Both the position numbers and the translations under genes were made by a program. From DATLSM01 sp049585815 (lineage in GTDB: Bacteria; Actinomycetota; Thermoleophilia; Solirubrobacterales; 70-9): a stretch of DNA of 50,318 bases. The notes beneath the pieces were generated by a model. The model searched no databases. It saw only the letters and a program-made list of their open reading frames with translations, and was not told the origin of the DNA. The stretch is from contig JBAVAR010000131.1 of the NCBI GenBank assembly GCA_049585815.1, positions 1 through 50,318 of the forward strand. Reading direction: 5' to 3'. Shown here piece by piece: positions 24,743-32,837 of the stretch; the first letter of the stretch is position 1, and each line of letters starts with the position of its first letter.

Positions 24743-26325
24743 ACAGGCATCACTCCGTGTCTTTTCCTTGGCTTCTCAACGTGCTTGTTCCTCGCCATCC
24801 GCAGCGCCCTGACGATCGTCGGCCGGGTCTCGCGGGGGTCGATGATGTCGTCGATCACCGCATTGCCGGCGGCGATATAGGGGTCGATCTGCCGGCGGAC
24901 GGAATCCAGCATCGCCTCGCGAGTTCCATCCGGATCCTCGGAAGCCTCGATCGCCGAGCGGCCGATGATGTTGACCGCCCCCTCGGCGCCCATCACCGAG
25001 ATCTCGGCACCAGGCCAGGCGACGATCAGGTCCGGCTCATACGCCTTCCCGCACATCACGTAGTAGCCGGCGCCATAGGCCTTGCGGACGACGACGGTGA
25101 CCTTCGGCACCGTGGCGCGGCTCACCGCGTAGAGCATCTTCGCGCCGTGGCGGATGATCCCAGCGTGCTCGACCTTCGAGCCGACCATGAAGCCGGGGAC
25201 GTCCTGGAGGAAGACGAGCGGGATGTTGAAGGCGTCGCAGAGGTTGATGAAGCGGGCGGCCTTATCGGCGGAGTCATTGTCGAGGATGCCGGCCAGCTGC
25301 TTAGGCTGGTTGGCGACGATCCCCGCCGGCTGGCCGCCGAAACGGGCGAAACAGGTGATCAGCGTCCGGGCAAATTTCGGCTTCAGGTCAAACCACTCTC
25401 CGTCGTCGACGATCTCGCCGATCACCTCATACATGTCGTAGGGCTGTCGGGGGGACTCGGGGACGATCTCCAGCAGCCTCTCGGAGATGCGCTCGCCGGG
25501 GTCGGCCGAATCGGCAAGGGGCGGCTTTTGCTCGCAGTTGGAGGGGAAGTAGGAGAGGTAGCGCTTGACGGCTGCGACGCACTCCTCATCGTCGGCGACC
25601 TCCAGGTCCCCAACCCCCGACTTGCGGCAGTGGACCTTGGCCCCGCCGAGGTCCTCCATCGAGATCTCCTCGCCGGTCACCGCCTTGACCAGGTGGGGGC
25701 CGGCGAGCGCCATCGCCCCCTGACCGGAGACCATCGGCACGAAGTCGGCAAGCGCCGGGATGTAGGCGGTGCCCGCCGCACAGGGCCCCATCATCGCCGC
25801 GACCATCGGGACGACCCCCGACATCTCGACCTCCTCGCGGAAGAGGTGTCCGGAGCCGGCGAAGAGCGAGCCGGCCGCCTCCTGGATCCGCGCCCCGGCA
25901 GAGTCGAGCAGCCAGACGAACGGCATCCGCTTGGAGAGCGCCATCTCGCGCAGCCGCGTCACCTTCAACTCGCCGGTCATTCCCATCGAGCCGGCCATCA
26001 CGGTGAAGTCGTAGGCGGCGATGCAGCAGGAGCGCCCGTCGATATCACCCCAGCCGGTGATCACCCCGTCGGCGGGCGCCTCGACGCCGTCCATCGCCCG
26101 CTGTGCGAAGTGGGGGCGACCGAGGATGCCGAGCTCGACGAAGGTGCCCTGATCGACGAGCAGGGCGATCCGCTCGCGAGCGGTCAGCTTGCCACGCTCG
26201 TGCTGCTTGGCGATCTTCTCCTCGCCGCCGCCCAGCACCGCCTTCTCGCGCCGCTCCTTGAGCTGCTCGGTCAGCTCCGCCAGTGGCGCTGTTCCGGGAA
26301 GCAGATGCTTTTCATCGGGCGCCAC
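24739..26325 (-). CDS. Acyl-CoA carboxylase, carboxyltransferase (beta) subunit
   Basis: Carboxyltransferase of a biotin-dependent acyl-CoA carboxylase, PccB-like. In 528 residues: the N-terminal HERGKLTARERIALLVDQGTF motif, LDSAGARIQEAAGSLF for acyl-CoA binding, the oxyanion-type GPCAAGTAYIPALADF, and the C-domain AYGAGYYVMCGKAYEPDLIVAWPGAEISVMGAEGAVNII. The HERGKLTARERI form is nearer to propionyl/acetyl-CoA carboxylases than to methylcrotonyl-CoA carboxylase. The preferred GTG shares one base with the upstream hydratase stop (TAGTG) and follows an AAGGGG site; a GTG at 26340 is the alternative. No biotin carboxylase gene is in the locus; the only biotinyl domain in the window is at 44.5 kb. 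Confidence 0.94.
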   Translation of the reverse strand: MAPDEKHLLPGTAPLAELTEQLKERREKAVLGGGEEKIAKQHERGKLTARERIALLVDQGTFVELGILGRPHFAQRAMDGVEAPADGVITGWGDIDGRSCCIAAYDFTVMAGSMGMTGELKVTRLREMALSKRMPFVWLLDSAGARIQEAAGSLFAGSGHLFREEVEMSGVVPMVAAMMGPCAAGTAYIPALADFVPMVSGQGAMALAGPHLVKAVTGEEISMEDLGGAKVHCRKSGVGDLEVADDEECVAAVKRYLSYFPSNCEQKPPLADSADPGERISERLLEIVPESPRQPYDMYEVIGEIVDDGEWFDLKPKFARTLITCFARFGGQPAGIVANQPKQLAGILDNDSADKAARFINLCDAFNIPLVFLQDVPGFMVGSKVEHAGIIRHGAKMLYAVSRATVPKVTVVVRKAYGAGYYVMCGKAYEPDLIVAWPGAEISVMGAEGAVNIIGRSAIEASEDPDGTREAMLDSVRRQIDPYIAAGNAVIDDIIDPRETRPTIVRALRMARNKHVEKPRKRHGVMPV

Positions 26326-27107
26326 TAACGCCCCTTCCACTGCGGCTCACGCTTTTCGAAGAATGCCGTAACGCCCTCGACGATGTCCTCGGTGGTGAGG
26401 GTCAGCGAGAGCTGGGAGCGCAGGTACTCGAGCGCGTCCTCGAGCGCCATATCCTGTTGGCGGTACATCGCGTCGTGGCCCAATCGCATCAACACCGGGC
26501 TCTTTGAGGCCAGCTTGCTGGCCCACTCGGCGACCGTCGCTTCGAAATCCGCCGCCGGCACGACCCTGTTGGCGAGCCCGTACTCGACCGCCTGCTCGGC
26601 GCTCAGCCGCTCCCCCAGAAGCATCATCTCGTTGACCTTCTTGCGCGGGACATTGCGGTAGATGATCGCCATGATCATGTAGGGGAAGGCGCCGACATTG
26701 ATCTCCGGCGTGCCGAAGGTGGCACCCTCCCTGGCGATCACAAGATCGCAGGAGAGAGCGAGCCCGACCCCGCCGGCGAGAACATGGCCGTTGACGGCGC
26801 ACAGCGAGGGCTTGCCGAGCCGCGGCATCAAGCGGAAGAACTCGAGGAACAGATCGGAGGCGAAATGTTTGGCGATCAGCGGCACATCGCCAGCAAAGCC
26901 ACCGAGGTCAGCCCCCGCACAGAAGGCCTTATCACCGGCCCCGGTGAGGACCACCGCCCGCACCTCCTCTGAGTCGCGGGCGGCTCTGATCGCTTCAACC
27001 AGTTCGGCGAGCATCTCAGCCGAGAGCATGTTGCGCTTTTCCGGATTGTTCAGGGTCACCGTGGCGATGCCCCCGGCGACCTCGTAGCGGACCAGCTTTT
27101 GGCTCAT
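26325..27107 (-). CDS. Enoyl-CoA hydratase/isomerase-family protein lacking the first catalytic Glu
   Basis: A 260-residue crotonase-fold protein. It has FCAGADL and GHVLAGGVGLALSCDLVIA, but at the first catalytic glutamate (E144 of rat crotonase) the residue is G115; the second is kept (E135 in FGTPEINVG). Hydratases need both, whereas enoyl-CoA isomerases work with one at the second position, so isomerase or another crotonase reaction is more likely than simple hydration. The ATG at 27107 is chosen from the domain start; the frame is open for 1.5 kb upstream, but only because it runs antisense to the GC-rich dehydrogenase gene. First gene of the five-gene acyl-CoA operon. Confidence 0.9.
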   Translation of the reverse strand: MSQKLVRYEVAGGIATVTLNNPEKRNMLSAEMLAELVEAIRAARDSEEVRAVVLTGAGDKAFCAGADLGGFAGDVPLIAKHFASDLFLEFFRLMPRLGKPSLCAVNGHVLAGGVGLALSCDLVIAREGATFGTPEINVGAFPYMIMAIIYRNVPRKKVNEMMLLGERLSAEQAVEYGLANRVVPAADFEATVAEWASKLASKSPVLMRLGHDAMYRQQDMALEDALEYLRSQLSLTLTTEDIVEGVTAFFEKREPQWKGR

Positions 27108-27215
27108 CGGCCGCCACGATAACCGAACCGAGTCGGAAGTGGGAAGTGCTACTGTCCACTCGCTTTGAGGGCGGCTGGTGTCGCCCAACCGGACCAGCGA
27201 GCGAGGAGAGAGACT

Positions 27216-28433
27216 GTGGCGAGCGCAACGACCGACGGCTCCAGTGTGATCAAGCCCGACCACGAGGCCGGGCGCAAGCACTTCATCTTCACCCAGGAGC
27301 ACGAAGACCTGCGCGACTCGATGCAGGCATGGGTGCGGAAGGAGCTGTGGCCACACCGCAACGAGTGGGAGGAGACCTACTGGCCGACCGAGGCGATGAA
27401 GCGGGCCGGTGAGCTCGGCTTCCTCGGACTCTGCTTCCCGGAGGAGTACGGTGGTCAGGGCGGCGACTACTTCTATTCGCTGGTCCGCGCCGAGTGCATG
27501 AGCTACTCCGGTTCCGGCGGCACCAACATGGGCTTCGCGGTGCAGACCGACATGGTCCTCCCCCCCATCCATCTGCTGGGAACCGAGGAGCAGAAGCGCA
27601 GGTACCTCGAGCCGGGATTGAAGGGCGAGAAGATCGGCGCCCTGGGAATCACCGAGCCCGGCGCCGGCTCCGATGTGGCGGGAATCCGCACCACCGCGAT
27701 CCGCGACGGCGAGGAGTACGTGATCAATGGCTCCAAGACCTTCATCACCAACGGCCCGCGCGCGGACTTCATCGTCCTCGTCTGCAAGACCGACCCGGGC
27801 GAGCGCCACGCCGGGATCACGCTCTTTGTCGTCGACCTGCGCGATGAGGGCGGCAAGCACGTGCCTGGCTTCACCGTCTCCGCCGAGTTGGAGAAGATGG
27901 GAATGCACGCCTCCGACACGGGCGAGCTGGCCTTTGAAGATGTCCGCGTCCCGGCCGACGCGGTGCTGGGCGAGGTCGGCAAAGGCTTCTACCACATCGC
28001 CTGGGAGCTGCAGGGCGAGCGGCTGGTGGCTGCCGCCGGCTGCCACGCCGGCGCCGAGCGAATGATCGAGAAGACGCTCGAGTACGCCAAGGAGAGGGAA
28101 GCCTTCGGTCGCCCGATCGGCAAGTTCCAGGCGATCCGCCACAAGTTCGCCGAGATGGCGACCAAGACCGAGGCGGCAAAGCAGTTCACCTACTCGACCG
28201 CCTGGCGCTTTGCCAACGGCGAGTACCCTGTCCGCGAGATCACGATGGCAAAGCTCTACGCGTCGCGCATCGCCTGTGAGGTCGCCGACGATTGCGTCCA
28301 GATCCTCGGCGGCTACGGCTACATGAAGGAGTACGAGATAGAGCGCGCCTACCGCGATGTCCGTCTCAACCGGATCGGCGCCGGCACCGACGAGGTGATG
28401 CTCGACGTGATCGGGCGAAGCTACGGGCTCTAG
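27216..28433 (+). CDS. Acyl-CoA dehydrogenase (IVD/LCAD-type catalytic site)
   Basis: FAD-dependent alpha,beta-dehydrogenation of an acyl-CoA, electrons passing to ETF. The 405 residues contain GALGITEPGAGSDVAGI, INGSKTFITNG and the C-terminal QILGGYGYMKEYEIERAYRDVRL. At the position of the MCAD catalytic Glu the sequence reads GAGTDE, while a Glu is present in the helix LQGERLVAAAG (E268), the site used by isovaleryl-CoA and long-chain dehydrogenases. A branched-chain substrate is therefore favoured (inference). GTG start with AGGAG nine bases upstream. Divergent from the hydratase operon by 108 bases; a second dehydrogenase follows 20 bases after the stop. Confidence 0.94.
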   Translation: MASATTDGSSVIKPDHEAGRKHFIFTQEHEDLRDSMQAWVRKELWPHRNEWEETYWPTEAMKRAGELGFLGLCFPEEYGGQGGDYFYSLVRAECMSYSGSGGTNMGFAVQTDMVLPPIHLLGTEEQKRRYLEPGLKGEKIGALGITEPGAGSDVAGIRTTAIRDGEEYVINGSKTFITNGPRADFIVLVCKTDPGERHAGITLFVVDLRDEGGKHVPGFTVSAELEKMGMHASDTGELAFEDVRVPADAVLGEVGKGFYHIAWELQGERLVAAAGCHAGAERMIEKTLEYAKEREAFGRPIGKFQAIRHKFAEMATKTEAAKQFTYSTAWRFANGEYPVREITMAKLYASRIACEVADDCVQILGGYGYMKEYEIERAYRDVRLNRIGAGTDEVMLDVIGRSYGL

Positions 28434-28453
28434 GGCCCTGGCACGGCCGTGTC

Positions 28454-29638
28454 GTGGCCGAGACGATCGTAAAAGACGCGGGAGTGAGGGCCCCCCTGCC
28501 GCCGTTCGGTGAGGAGCACGAGGAGCTGCGGGCGACCGTCCGGCGGTTCGTCTCCAGGGAGATCGCGCCCCACATCGAGGAGTGGGAGGCCGCACGTGAG
28601 TTTCCCCGTGAGCTCTACGGACGCTGCGCGGAGCTGGGATTCCTGGGGCTGAAGTTCCCGGAGCGATACGGCGGCCAGGGCGGGACTCACCTGCACGACG
28701 CGGTTTGGGTTGAGGAGCTGGCCCACTCCGGAGGTTCGGGTGGCGTTGCGGCCGGTCTCAATGCCCACGCCTCGATCGCGCTACCGCCGATCTTTAACTT
28801 CGGTACCGAGCAGCAAAAACAGCGGTGGCTCTTGCCGGGGATAGCCGGTGAGAAGGTCGGCGCGCTGGGCATCACCGAGCCGGGAGCGGGCTCCGATGTC
28901 GCCGCCATCTCTACCTTCGCGCAGCGGATCGACGGCGGCTACCTCCTCAACGGCGCCAAGACCTTCATCACCAACGGCGCTCGCGCCGACTTTCTCGTGT
29001 GCGCGGTGAAGACAACCCACAAGGGCGGCCACCACGGCATCTCCTTCCTCGTTCTGGAGCGAGAGATGCCCGGCTATGAGGTCACGCGGAAGCTGGAGAA
29101 GATGGGCTGGCATTCCTCCGACACCGCCGAGCTCTCCTTCACCGATGTCGAGGTGCCGGCGCAAAACCTGCTCGGGGAGGAGAACGAGGGCTTCAGATTG
29201 ATCATGGCCAACTTCGCATGGGAGCGGCTGCTAATGGCGATCGGTGCGGTCGGGGCAATGCGGCGCCTGATCGAGGTCACCGTTGCCTACGCCCTGGACC
29301 GCGAGGCCTTCGGCCGCCCGATCGGCAAGTTCCAGGCGATCCGCCACCGGGTCGCCGAGATGGCGACCAGGGCCGAGGTCGCCCGCGCCCTCACCTATAA
29401 TGCCCTGCGCCTCATGCACGAGGGGCAGGACTGCATCCGCGAGGTGACGATGGCAAAGCTCCTCACCCAGCGGGCGGTCCTCGAGATAGCCGACCACTCC
29501 CTCCAGATCCACGGTGGCTACGGCTACATGCGGGAGTTTGGCATTGAGCGAGCCGTCCGCGATGCCCGCCTCGGCCCGATCGGGGGCGGCACCGACGAGG
29601 TGATGAAGGAGATCCTCGGTAAGGGCATGGGGCTGTAG
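28454..29638 (+). CDS. Acyl-CoA dehydrogenase (second copy)
   Basis: 394 residues from GTG 28454, 20 bases after the first dehydrogenase and probably co-transcribed. It shares the layout of its neighbour: GALGITEPGAGSDVAAI, NGAKTFITNG, FGRPIGKFQAIRHRVAEMA and IHGGYGYMREFGIERAVRDARL. The MCAD-type Glu position reads GGGTDE, and the alternative catalytic Glu is E257 in FAWERLLMAIG. The pair differ enough (roughly half identical by eye) that they may act on successive or different intermediates, or form a heteromer. The frame is open upstream of the GTG inside the previous gene; that extension is rejected. Confidence 0.93.
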   Translation: MAETIVKDAGVRAPLPPFGEEHEELRATVRRFVSREIAPHIEEWEAAREFPRELYGRCAELGFLGLKFPERYGGQGGTHLHDAVWVEELAHSGGSGGVAAGLNAHASIALPPIFNFGTEQQKQRWLLPGIAGEKVGALGITEPGAGSDVAAISTFAQRIDGGYLLNGAKTFITNGARADFLVCAVKTTHKGGHHGISFLVLEREMPGYEVTRKLEKMGWHSSDTAELSFTDVEVPAQNLLGEENEGFRLIMANFAWERLLMAIGAVGAMRRLIEVTVAYALDREAFGRPIGKFQAIRHRVAEMATRAEVARALTYNALRLMHEGQDCIREVTMAKLLTQRAVLEIADHSLQIHGGYGYMREFGIERAVRDARLGPIGGGTDEVMKEILGKGMGL

Positions 29639-29730
29639 GCACAAAGGGGACATGGGTTCGCGCTCGGCCTGCCCCGTTTTGAGACACCGAAGTCATCTGA
29701 CTCCAGCCGACCCAAACATTTTGACGGCTT

Positions 29731-29748
29731 CGCTTCGGGCCCGAAGCG
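29731..29748. repeat. 18-base perfect palindrome
   Basis: CGCTTCGGG joined directly to CCCGAAGCG, a spacer-less dyad about 95 bases after the dehydrogenase stop. No T-run follows on either strand, so it is not a standard terminator; it could be a protein-binding site or the remnant of a REP-like element. Confidence 0.5.
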
Positions 29749-30073
29749 GGCAGGTGGATGTGGGCCGGGAAGACGCCTGGGTTTCGACGGCCTGCTGGCG
29801 CCGCTACTGAGAGTCAGCGTTGTCTGCTTATCTGCCGCAGTTGAGGCTGCCGCAAAAGGCCTGCCCGCTCATTTGCGCGGAGGGAAAGCTCGTGCGCGAC
29901 ACGAAAGAGCAGAGGCATCGTTCCGCCGAGGGCTTCCTTCTCGACGAAGAAGACATCGTTTCTGAGCTGCCCAGAATCACAAGCGAGCCTGGCGTGACAG
30001 ATCAAGCACGGCCGCCGGGCGCCGCGACAACTGCCTCCTCTTCCCCGGCGCGATCAACTGGAAGGCAACGGCG

Positions 30074-30119
30074 GGACGGCTGGGCAGCGAGGAGCCCAGC
30101 CGTCCGGATTTTGGCTTTT
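30074..30119 (+). terminator. Rho-independent terminator candidate between convergent transcripts
   Basis: A perfect 12-base stem (GGACGGCTGGGC with GCCCAGCCGTCC) and an 8-base loop is followed on the plus strand by two TTTT runs at 30109-30112 and 30116-30119. It could end plus-strand transcription from the dehydrogenase pair. It also lies just after the stop of the minus-strand SRPBCC gene, where the same stem could end the opposing transcript, though without a T-run in that direction. Confidence 0.65.
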
Positions 30120-30123
30120 GTCC

Positions 30124-30588
30124 TCAGCGCGCCGGTTCGGGCTCGCGGTTCTCGGCGGGGTTGGGCGCTCCCTCGTTTGTCGTGATCAGCCGCTTGAGGC
30201 TGGTGTTGATGTAAAAGCCCCATGCGGTCGCGCACTTCTCGTAGCACTCGACCTCGGGGGTCAGCCCGAGATGGCTGAACCGCACGGTGCTCTGGCCCCC
30301 TTCGGCCGCGATCTCGAAGACGACCTCGCTGCCGACCCACTCACGGGGATCCTCGGTGAAGTCGAGGTAGGCGTCGAGCACCTGCCAGACGACGCGGCGA
30401 CCGGGGATCAGTTCGGTGATCCTCTGCTTTGAGTAGTGGATGTCCTGGTAGCGGTAGGTGAACTCGGCGCCGAGCTCATCAGTTGCGCCCTCGATGTTTC
30501 CCGACCACCAGGCGCGGACGTCGGTGATCGCCGCGAGCGCCTGTTCGGGGGTCTGGTCGACGGTGAATTCGGTGTTGAAGTTCTGCAT
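30124..30588 (-). CDS. SRPBCC-domain protein (AHSA1/START-like)
   Basis: A 154-residue soluble protein of the Bet v1-like SRPBCC superfamily, which forms a deep hydrophobic cavity. Visible are an N-terminal FTVDQTPEQALAAITDVRAWW, the AHSA1-type YRYQDIHYSKQRITELIPGRRVVWQVLDAYL strand block and the C-terminal helix AWGFYINTSLKRLI. The ATG at 30588 is preceded by AAAGGAG about 11 bases away. Such proteins commonly sit beside ECF sigma factors of the kind encoded at 31.4-32.4 kb, and gene order and strand match. Ligand unknown. The open frame continues upstream to 30732 but without domain sequence. Confidence 0.85.
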   Translation of the reverse strand: MQNFNTEFTVDQTPEQALAAITDVRAWWSGNIEGATDELGAEFTYRYQDIHYSKQRITELIPGRRVVWQVLDAYLDFTEDPREWVGSEVVFEIAAEGGQSTVRFSHLGLTPEVECYEKCATAWGFYINTSLKRLITTNEGAPNPAENREPEPAR

Positions 30589-30906
30589 CGTGATCGAGCT
30601 CCTTTTGTTGGTTTTTGTTTCAGGCTGCGATGACGCGGTTGAACTGGTGTGCGAATGCCTTAGCTGGTCCACTGCGCCAGCCCTCGGCGCGCTCCTCAGT
30701 CGGTGGGTTGCCGGTACTTCTTCGTTGCCCATGGAGATACGAGGCAGAGCCGAAATCCATCGCTCCCACGTGCATCGCTGCCGCGGAGTATTTGGAGGCG
30801 GCCCGTCCGCGCGCGAGGCGCGCGCCGGAAGCCAAAGCGCTGGCGTGTCGTTGCCCTGCCCGCGAGCGGCGCCGGCTTCAAGGACCCGAGCGCACTCGGA
30901 AGTTGA
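30589..30906. other. Upstream region of the SRPBCC gene; no gene seen
   Basis: About 318 bases between two minus-strand SRPBCC genes. It contains an unusually T-rich tract for this genome (around 30602-30621), which is A-rich on the coding strand just before the ribosome site. No promoter hexamers or conserved frames stand out; short overlapping frames on both strands lack domain character. The gap makes separate transcription of the 30.1-kb SRPBCC gene plausible. Confidence 0.4.
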
Positions 30907-31314
30907 TTATTTGCCCGGTCGGTTGGGCTCGAGCGTGTGCTTGATGACGCTCAAGGCGTCCTCCATCAGAGATGCGGCGCGACCGGCGAGCTCGTTCGGG
31001 AGCAGATCGGCGATCCACACGAATAGGCTGCGGTCGACTCCATCCGCGAACACCTGAGCCGATGCGTTGTGATGGATATATGGCGAGTCGACGATCGACC
31101 ACACGAGCCGCCGGGCCTCCTCGTCGAGGTCGACCAATCGCTCGCGCAGCACGGTGCCGTTGAAGAAGGTGACGATCCGGTCCTCACCGTCCAGTCGGGC
31201 ATCGGTCGCGAAACCGGGCACGAGCCGCACATGCAGTCCGCCCCAATCACGTAGAGCGTCCCAGACGCACTCCGCACTCGCATTGATCGCGATCTCCTTG
31301 CGAATCGAAGCCAT
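30907..31314 (-). CDS. SRPBCC-domain protein (polyketide cyclase/dehydrase-like)
   Basis: A 135-residue protein starting MASIRKEIAINASAECVWDALRDWGG, the common beginning of polyketide-cyclase-like SRPBCC proteins, continuing with LVPGFATDARLDGEDRIVTFFNG, a VSI-D-S-P beta stretch and a C-terminal helix ASLMEDALSVIKHTLE. The ATG at 31314 has GAGG seven bases upstream. It is 123 bases downstream of the ECF sigma factor gene on the same strand and may belong to its regulon. Substrate or ligand is not known. Confidence 0.85.
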   Translation of the reverse strand: MASIRKEIAINASAECVWDALRDWGGLHVRLVPGFATDARLDGEDRIVTFFNGTVLRERLVDLDEEARRLVWSIVDSPYIHHNASAQVFADGVDRSLFVWIADLLPNELAGRAASLMEDALSVIKHTLEPNRPGK

Positions 31315-31437
31315 CGCTGCCCTCGGGTATGCAGTTCGACCAGCCGGCACCTCGCCAGCCTGATCCCGGTGACGGAGACCTTATAGGGCCAGATGCAGGC
31401 GAACCCGGTATCTGCCGCAGGACTTCCAGCCCCGAGC

Positions 31438-32448
31438 TCATACCTGGGGAGGCAGCCCGAACGACTCGACCATCGACGGCGTGCGGAAGTGGACGATCTC
31501 GTCGATTTGCTCAGCCTCGAGGGTGAGGACTGTCACGCCATGTGCGGCGTAGATCCCCGAGCTGTCGAGCTCGTAGGCGCCAACCGCAAGCTGACCGTTG
31601 GCTGCGGTGGGCAACATCCGCCAACTCCGCGCGCCGTCGAACACCACGCTGCGCAGCACCCGCTCGATCGCTTTACGCCCGCGATACCAGCTCGGGATCG
31701 GGGGCATCGCGAGCGTCGCAGTGTCGGTAAGCATCGCGACGATCGTGTCCACGTCGTTGCGCGCCCAGGCTTCGACGTAGCGTTGGACGATCTCATTTAG
31801 CTGCTCATCGCCCAGCGCGCGGAGGGTCGCCTGCTGGCTGCGCTCCGGCCGTCGCTCATCCAGCGTCGCGTGCGCACGCTGCAGGGCGCTGTAGACCGAC
31901 GCCGGCGTCGTCTCAAGCGCCGCGGCTACCTCTGCGCCAGAGAAGCCAAGAACGTTGCGGAGGATGAGCACCGCTCGCTGCCGAGCCGGCAGGAGCTGGA
32001 GCGCGGCGACAAACGCGAGCTCGATGCTCTCTCGCTGCTCGTAGCGGGCCTCCGGTCCGGCGGGGGAGTCATCGAGGCCGAGCTGCTCGTTGGGATATGG
32101 ATCCATCCACACGGACTCGAGCAGCGGCGCTTGGATCGGCTTGTGTGGATCGGCGGGTGGGCCATAGTCGATAGGCAGCACACGCGAGGGTCTGCGCTCA
32201 ATCGCGCGCAGGCCAACGTTCGTGGCGATCGAATACAGCCAGCTTCGCAGCGAGCTTCGCCCCTCAAACGACGACAGACTCCGCCACGCGCGCAGCAGGG
32301 TCTCCTGCACCGCATCCTCGGCATCCTGCAGGGAGCCGAGCATCCGATAGCAGTGCGCGTGCAGCGGCCTCCGGTGCGGTTGCACCAACTCGGCGAACGC
32401 TTCCTGATCCCCCCCGATGGCAGCCTCGAGTAGCTGAGAGTCGGTCAT
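31438..32448 (-). CDS. ECF sigma-70 factor with SnoaL-like C-terminal domain
   Basis: 336 residues. Sigma region 2 covers about 5-85 (AFAELVQPHRRPLHAHCYRMLGS, DAEDAVQETLLRAWRSL), region 4 about 150-205 (LPARQRAVLILRNVLGFSGAEVAAALETTPASVYSALQRA). The rest (about 215-335) is a SnoaL/NTF2-like domain (RYVEAWARNDVDTIVAMLTDTATLAMPP, WYRGRKAIERVL). This architecture is known from ECF41- and SigX5/TIGR02960-like factors, where the extension controls activity in place of an anti-sigma factor. ATG overlaps the VOC gene stop by four bases (ATGA). It is the third gene of the RibD-like/VOC/sigma operon. Confidence 0.92.
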   Translation of the reverse strand: MTDSQLLEAAIGGDQEAFAELVQPHRRPLHAHCYRMLGSLQDAEDAVQETLLRAWRSLSSFEGRSSLRSWLYSIATNVGLRAIERRPSRVLPIDYGPPADPHKPIQAPLLESVWMDPYPNEQLGLDDSPAGPEARYEQRESIELAFVAALQLLPARQRAVLILRNVLGFSGAEVAAALETTPASVYSALQRAHATLDERRPERSQQATLRALGDEQLNEIVQRYVEAWARNDVDTIVAMLTDTATLAMPPIPSWYRGRKAIERVLRSVVFDGARSWRMLPTAANGQLAVGAYELDSSGIYAAHGVTVLTLEAEQIDEIVHFRTPSMVESFGLPPQV

Positions 32449-32837
32449 CTGATACCTCGCACGAGGGTACCCTTCGGCTGCCAGAGCGCGACCTCCCCAC
32501 CATCGCTTGTGCCCAGCACGCTGCGCCATCCCGCCGGCCCCTCGCGTGGCTCGAGCAACACCGCCGCTCCAAGCGCCCGCCCGCGTTCGGTCATCGCCTC
32601 GATCTGCTGCACCTCCACGTACGGAAGCCAGATCGGGCGCCGTGCACCGCATTCGATGATCCCGCCGTCAAGCGCGCCGCCAAGGGCCAGCTCATGGTAG
32701 GTGCCAGAGCGACAGTCCAGGCGCTCTGTCTGCCACCCAAGCAGCTGGCGATAAAACGTGCTCGCGCCTGCCAGGTCGTGGGTGTGCAGCTCGAGATGCA
32801 CGAGCCTGCTCGGCTGATTATCGCGTGTGTCCCTCAT
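32445..32837 (-). CDS. VOC-superfamily (glyoxalase/bleomycin-resistance-like) protein
   Basis: A 130-residue protein with one VOC domain pair: VHLELHTHDLAGASTFYRQLLGW at the start and LPYVEVQQIEAMTERGRALGAAVLLEPREGPAGWRSVLGTSDGGEVALWQP at the end. The usual metal-site residues are partly visible (H in LHTHD, E in YHELALGG). It overlaps the RibD-like gene and the sigma gene by four bases each, so the three proteins are made together. Function is unassigned; VOC proteins are frequent partners of ECF sigma operons. Confidence 0.88.
   Translation of the reverse strand: MRDTRDNQPSRLVHLELHTHDLAGASTFYRQLLGWQTERLDCRSGTYHELALGGALDGGIIECGARRPIWLPYVEVQQIEAMTERGRALGAAVLLEPREGPAGWRSVLGTSDGGEVALWQPKGTLVRGIR

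Larger units (their letters stand above)
29639..30123. other. Non-coding gap with palindrome and terminator; no convincing gene
   Basis: About 485 bases between the second dehydrogenase (+) and an SRPBCC gene (minus). Short open frames occur on both strands but none has a recognisable domain or ribosome site. The stretch starting AAAGGGGACATGGGTTCGCG just after the dehydrogenase recalls boundary sequences of small mobile or REP-like elements, without any transposase. It also holds an 18-base palindrome and a strong terminator hairpin, listed separately. It may be degenerate foreign DNA; this is inference. Confidence 0.5.

Noticed and set aside
24757..26328. A 523-codon plus-strand open frame opposite the carboxyltransferase gene
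   Set aside because: Translation is Asp/His/Arg-rich without any domain, the usual mirror of a GC-rich gene; the minus-strand protein is unmistakable.
27136..27160. GGAAGTG tandem and AGTGG/CCACT dyad as a MerR operator in the divergent acyl-CoA promoter region
   Set aside because: Arms are only five bases and no -35/-10 pair with the 19-base spacing typical of MerR promoters could be placed.
26325..28595. A 756-codon minus-strand open frame running through the dehydrogenase gene into the crotonase gene
   Set aside because: The first two thirds are antisense to a clear acyl-CoA dehydrogenase; only the last 260 codons are real protein. High GC keeps such frames open.
29820..30185. 121-codon plus-strand frame in the gap after the dehydrogenases
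   Set aside because: No domain, no ribosome site, and it runs through the terminator hairpin and into the SRPBCC gene.
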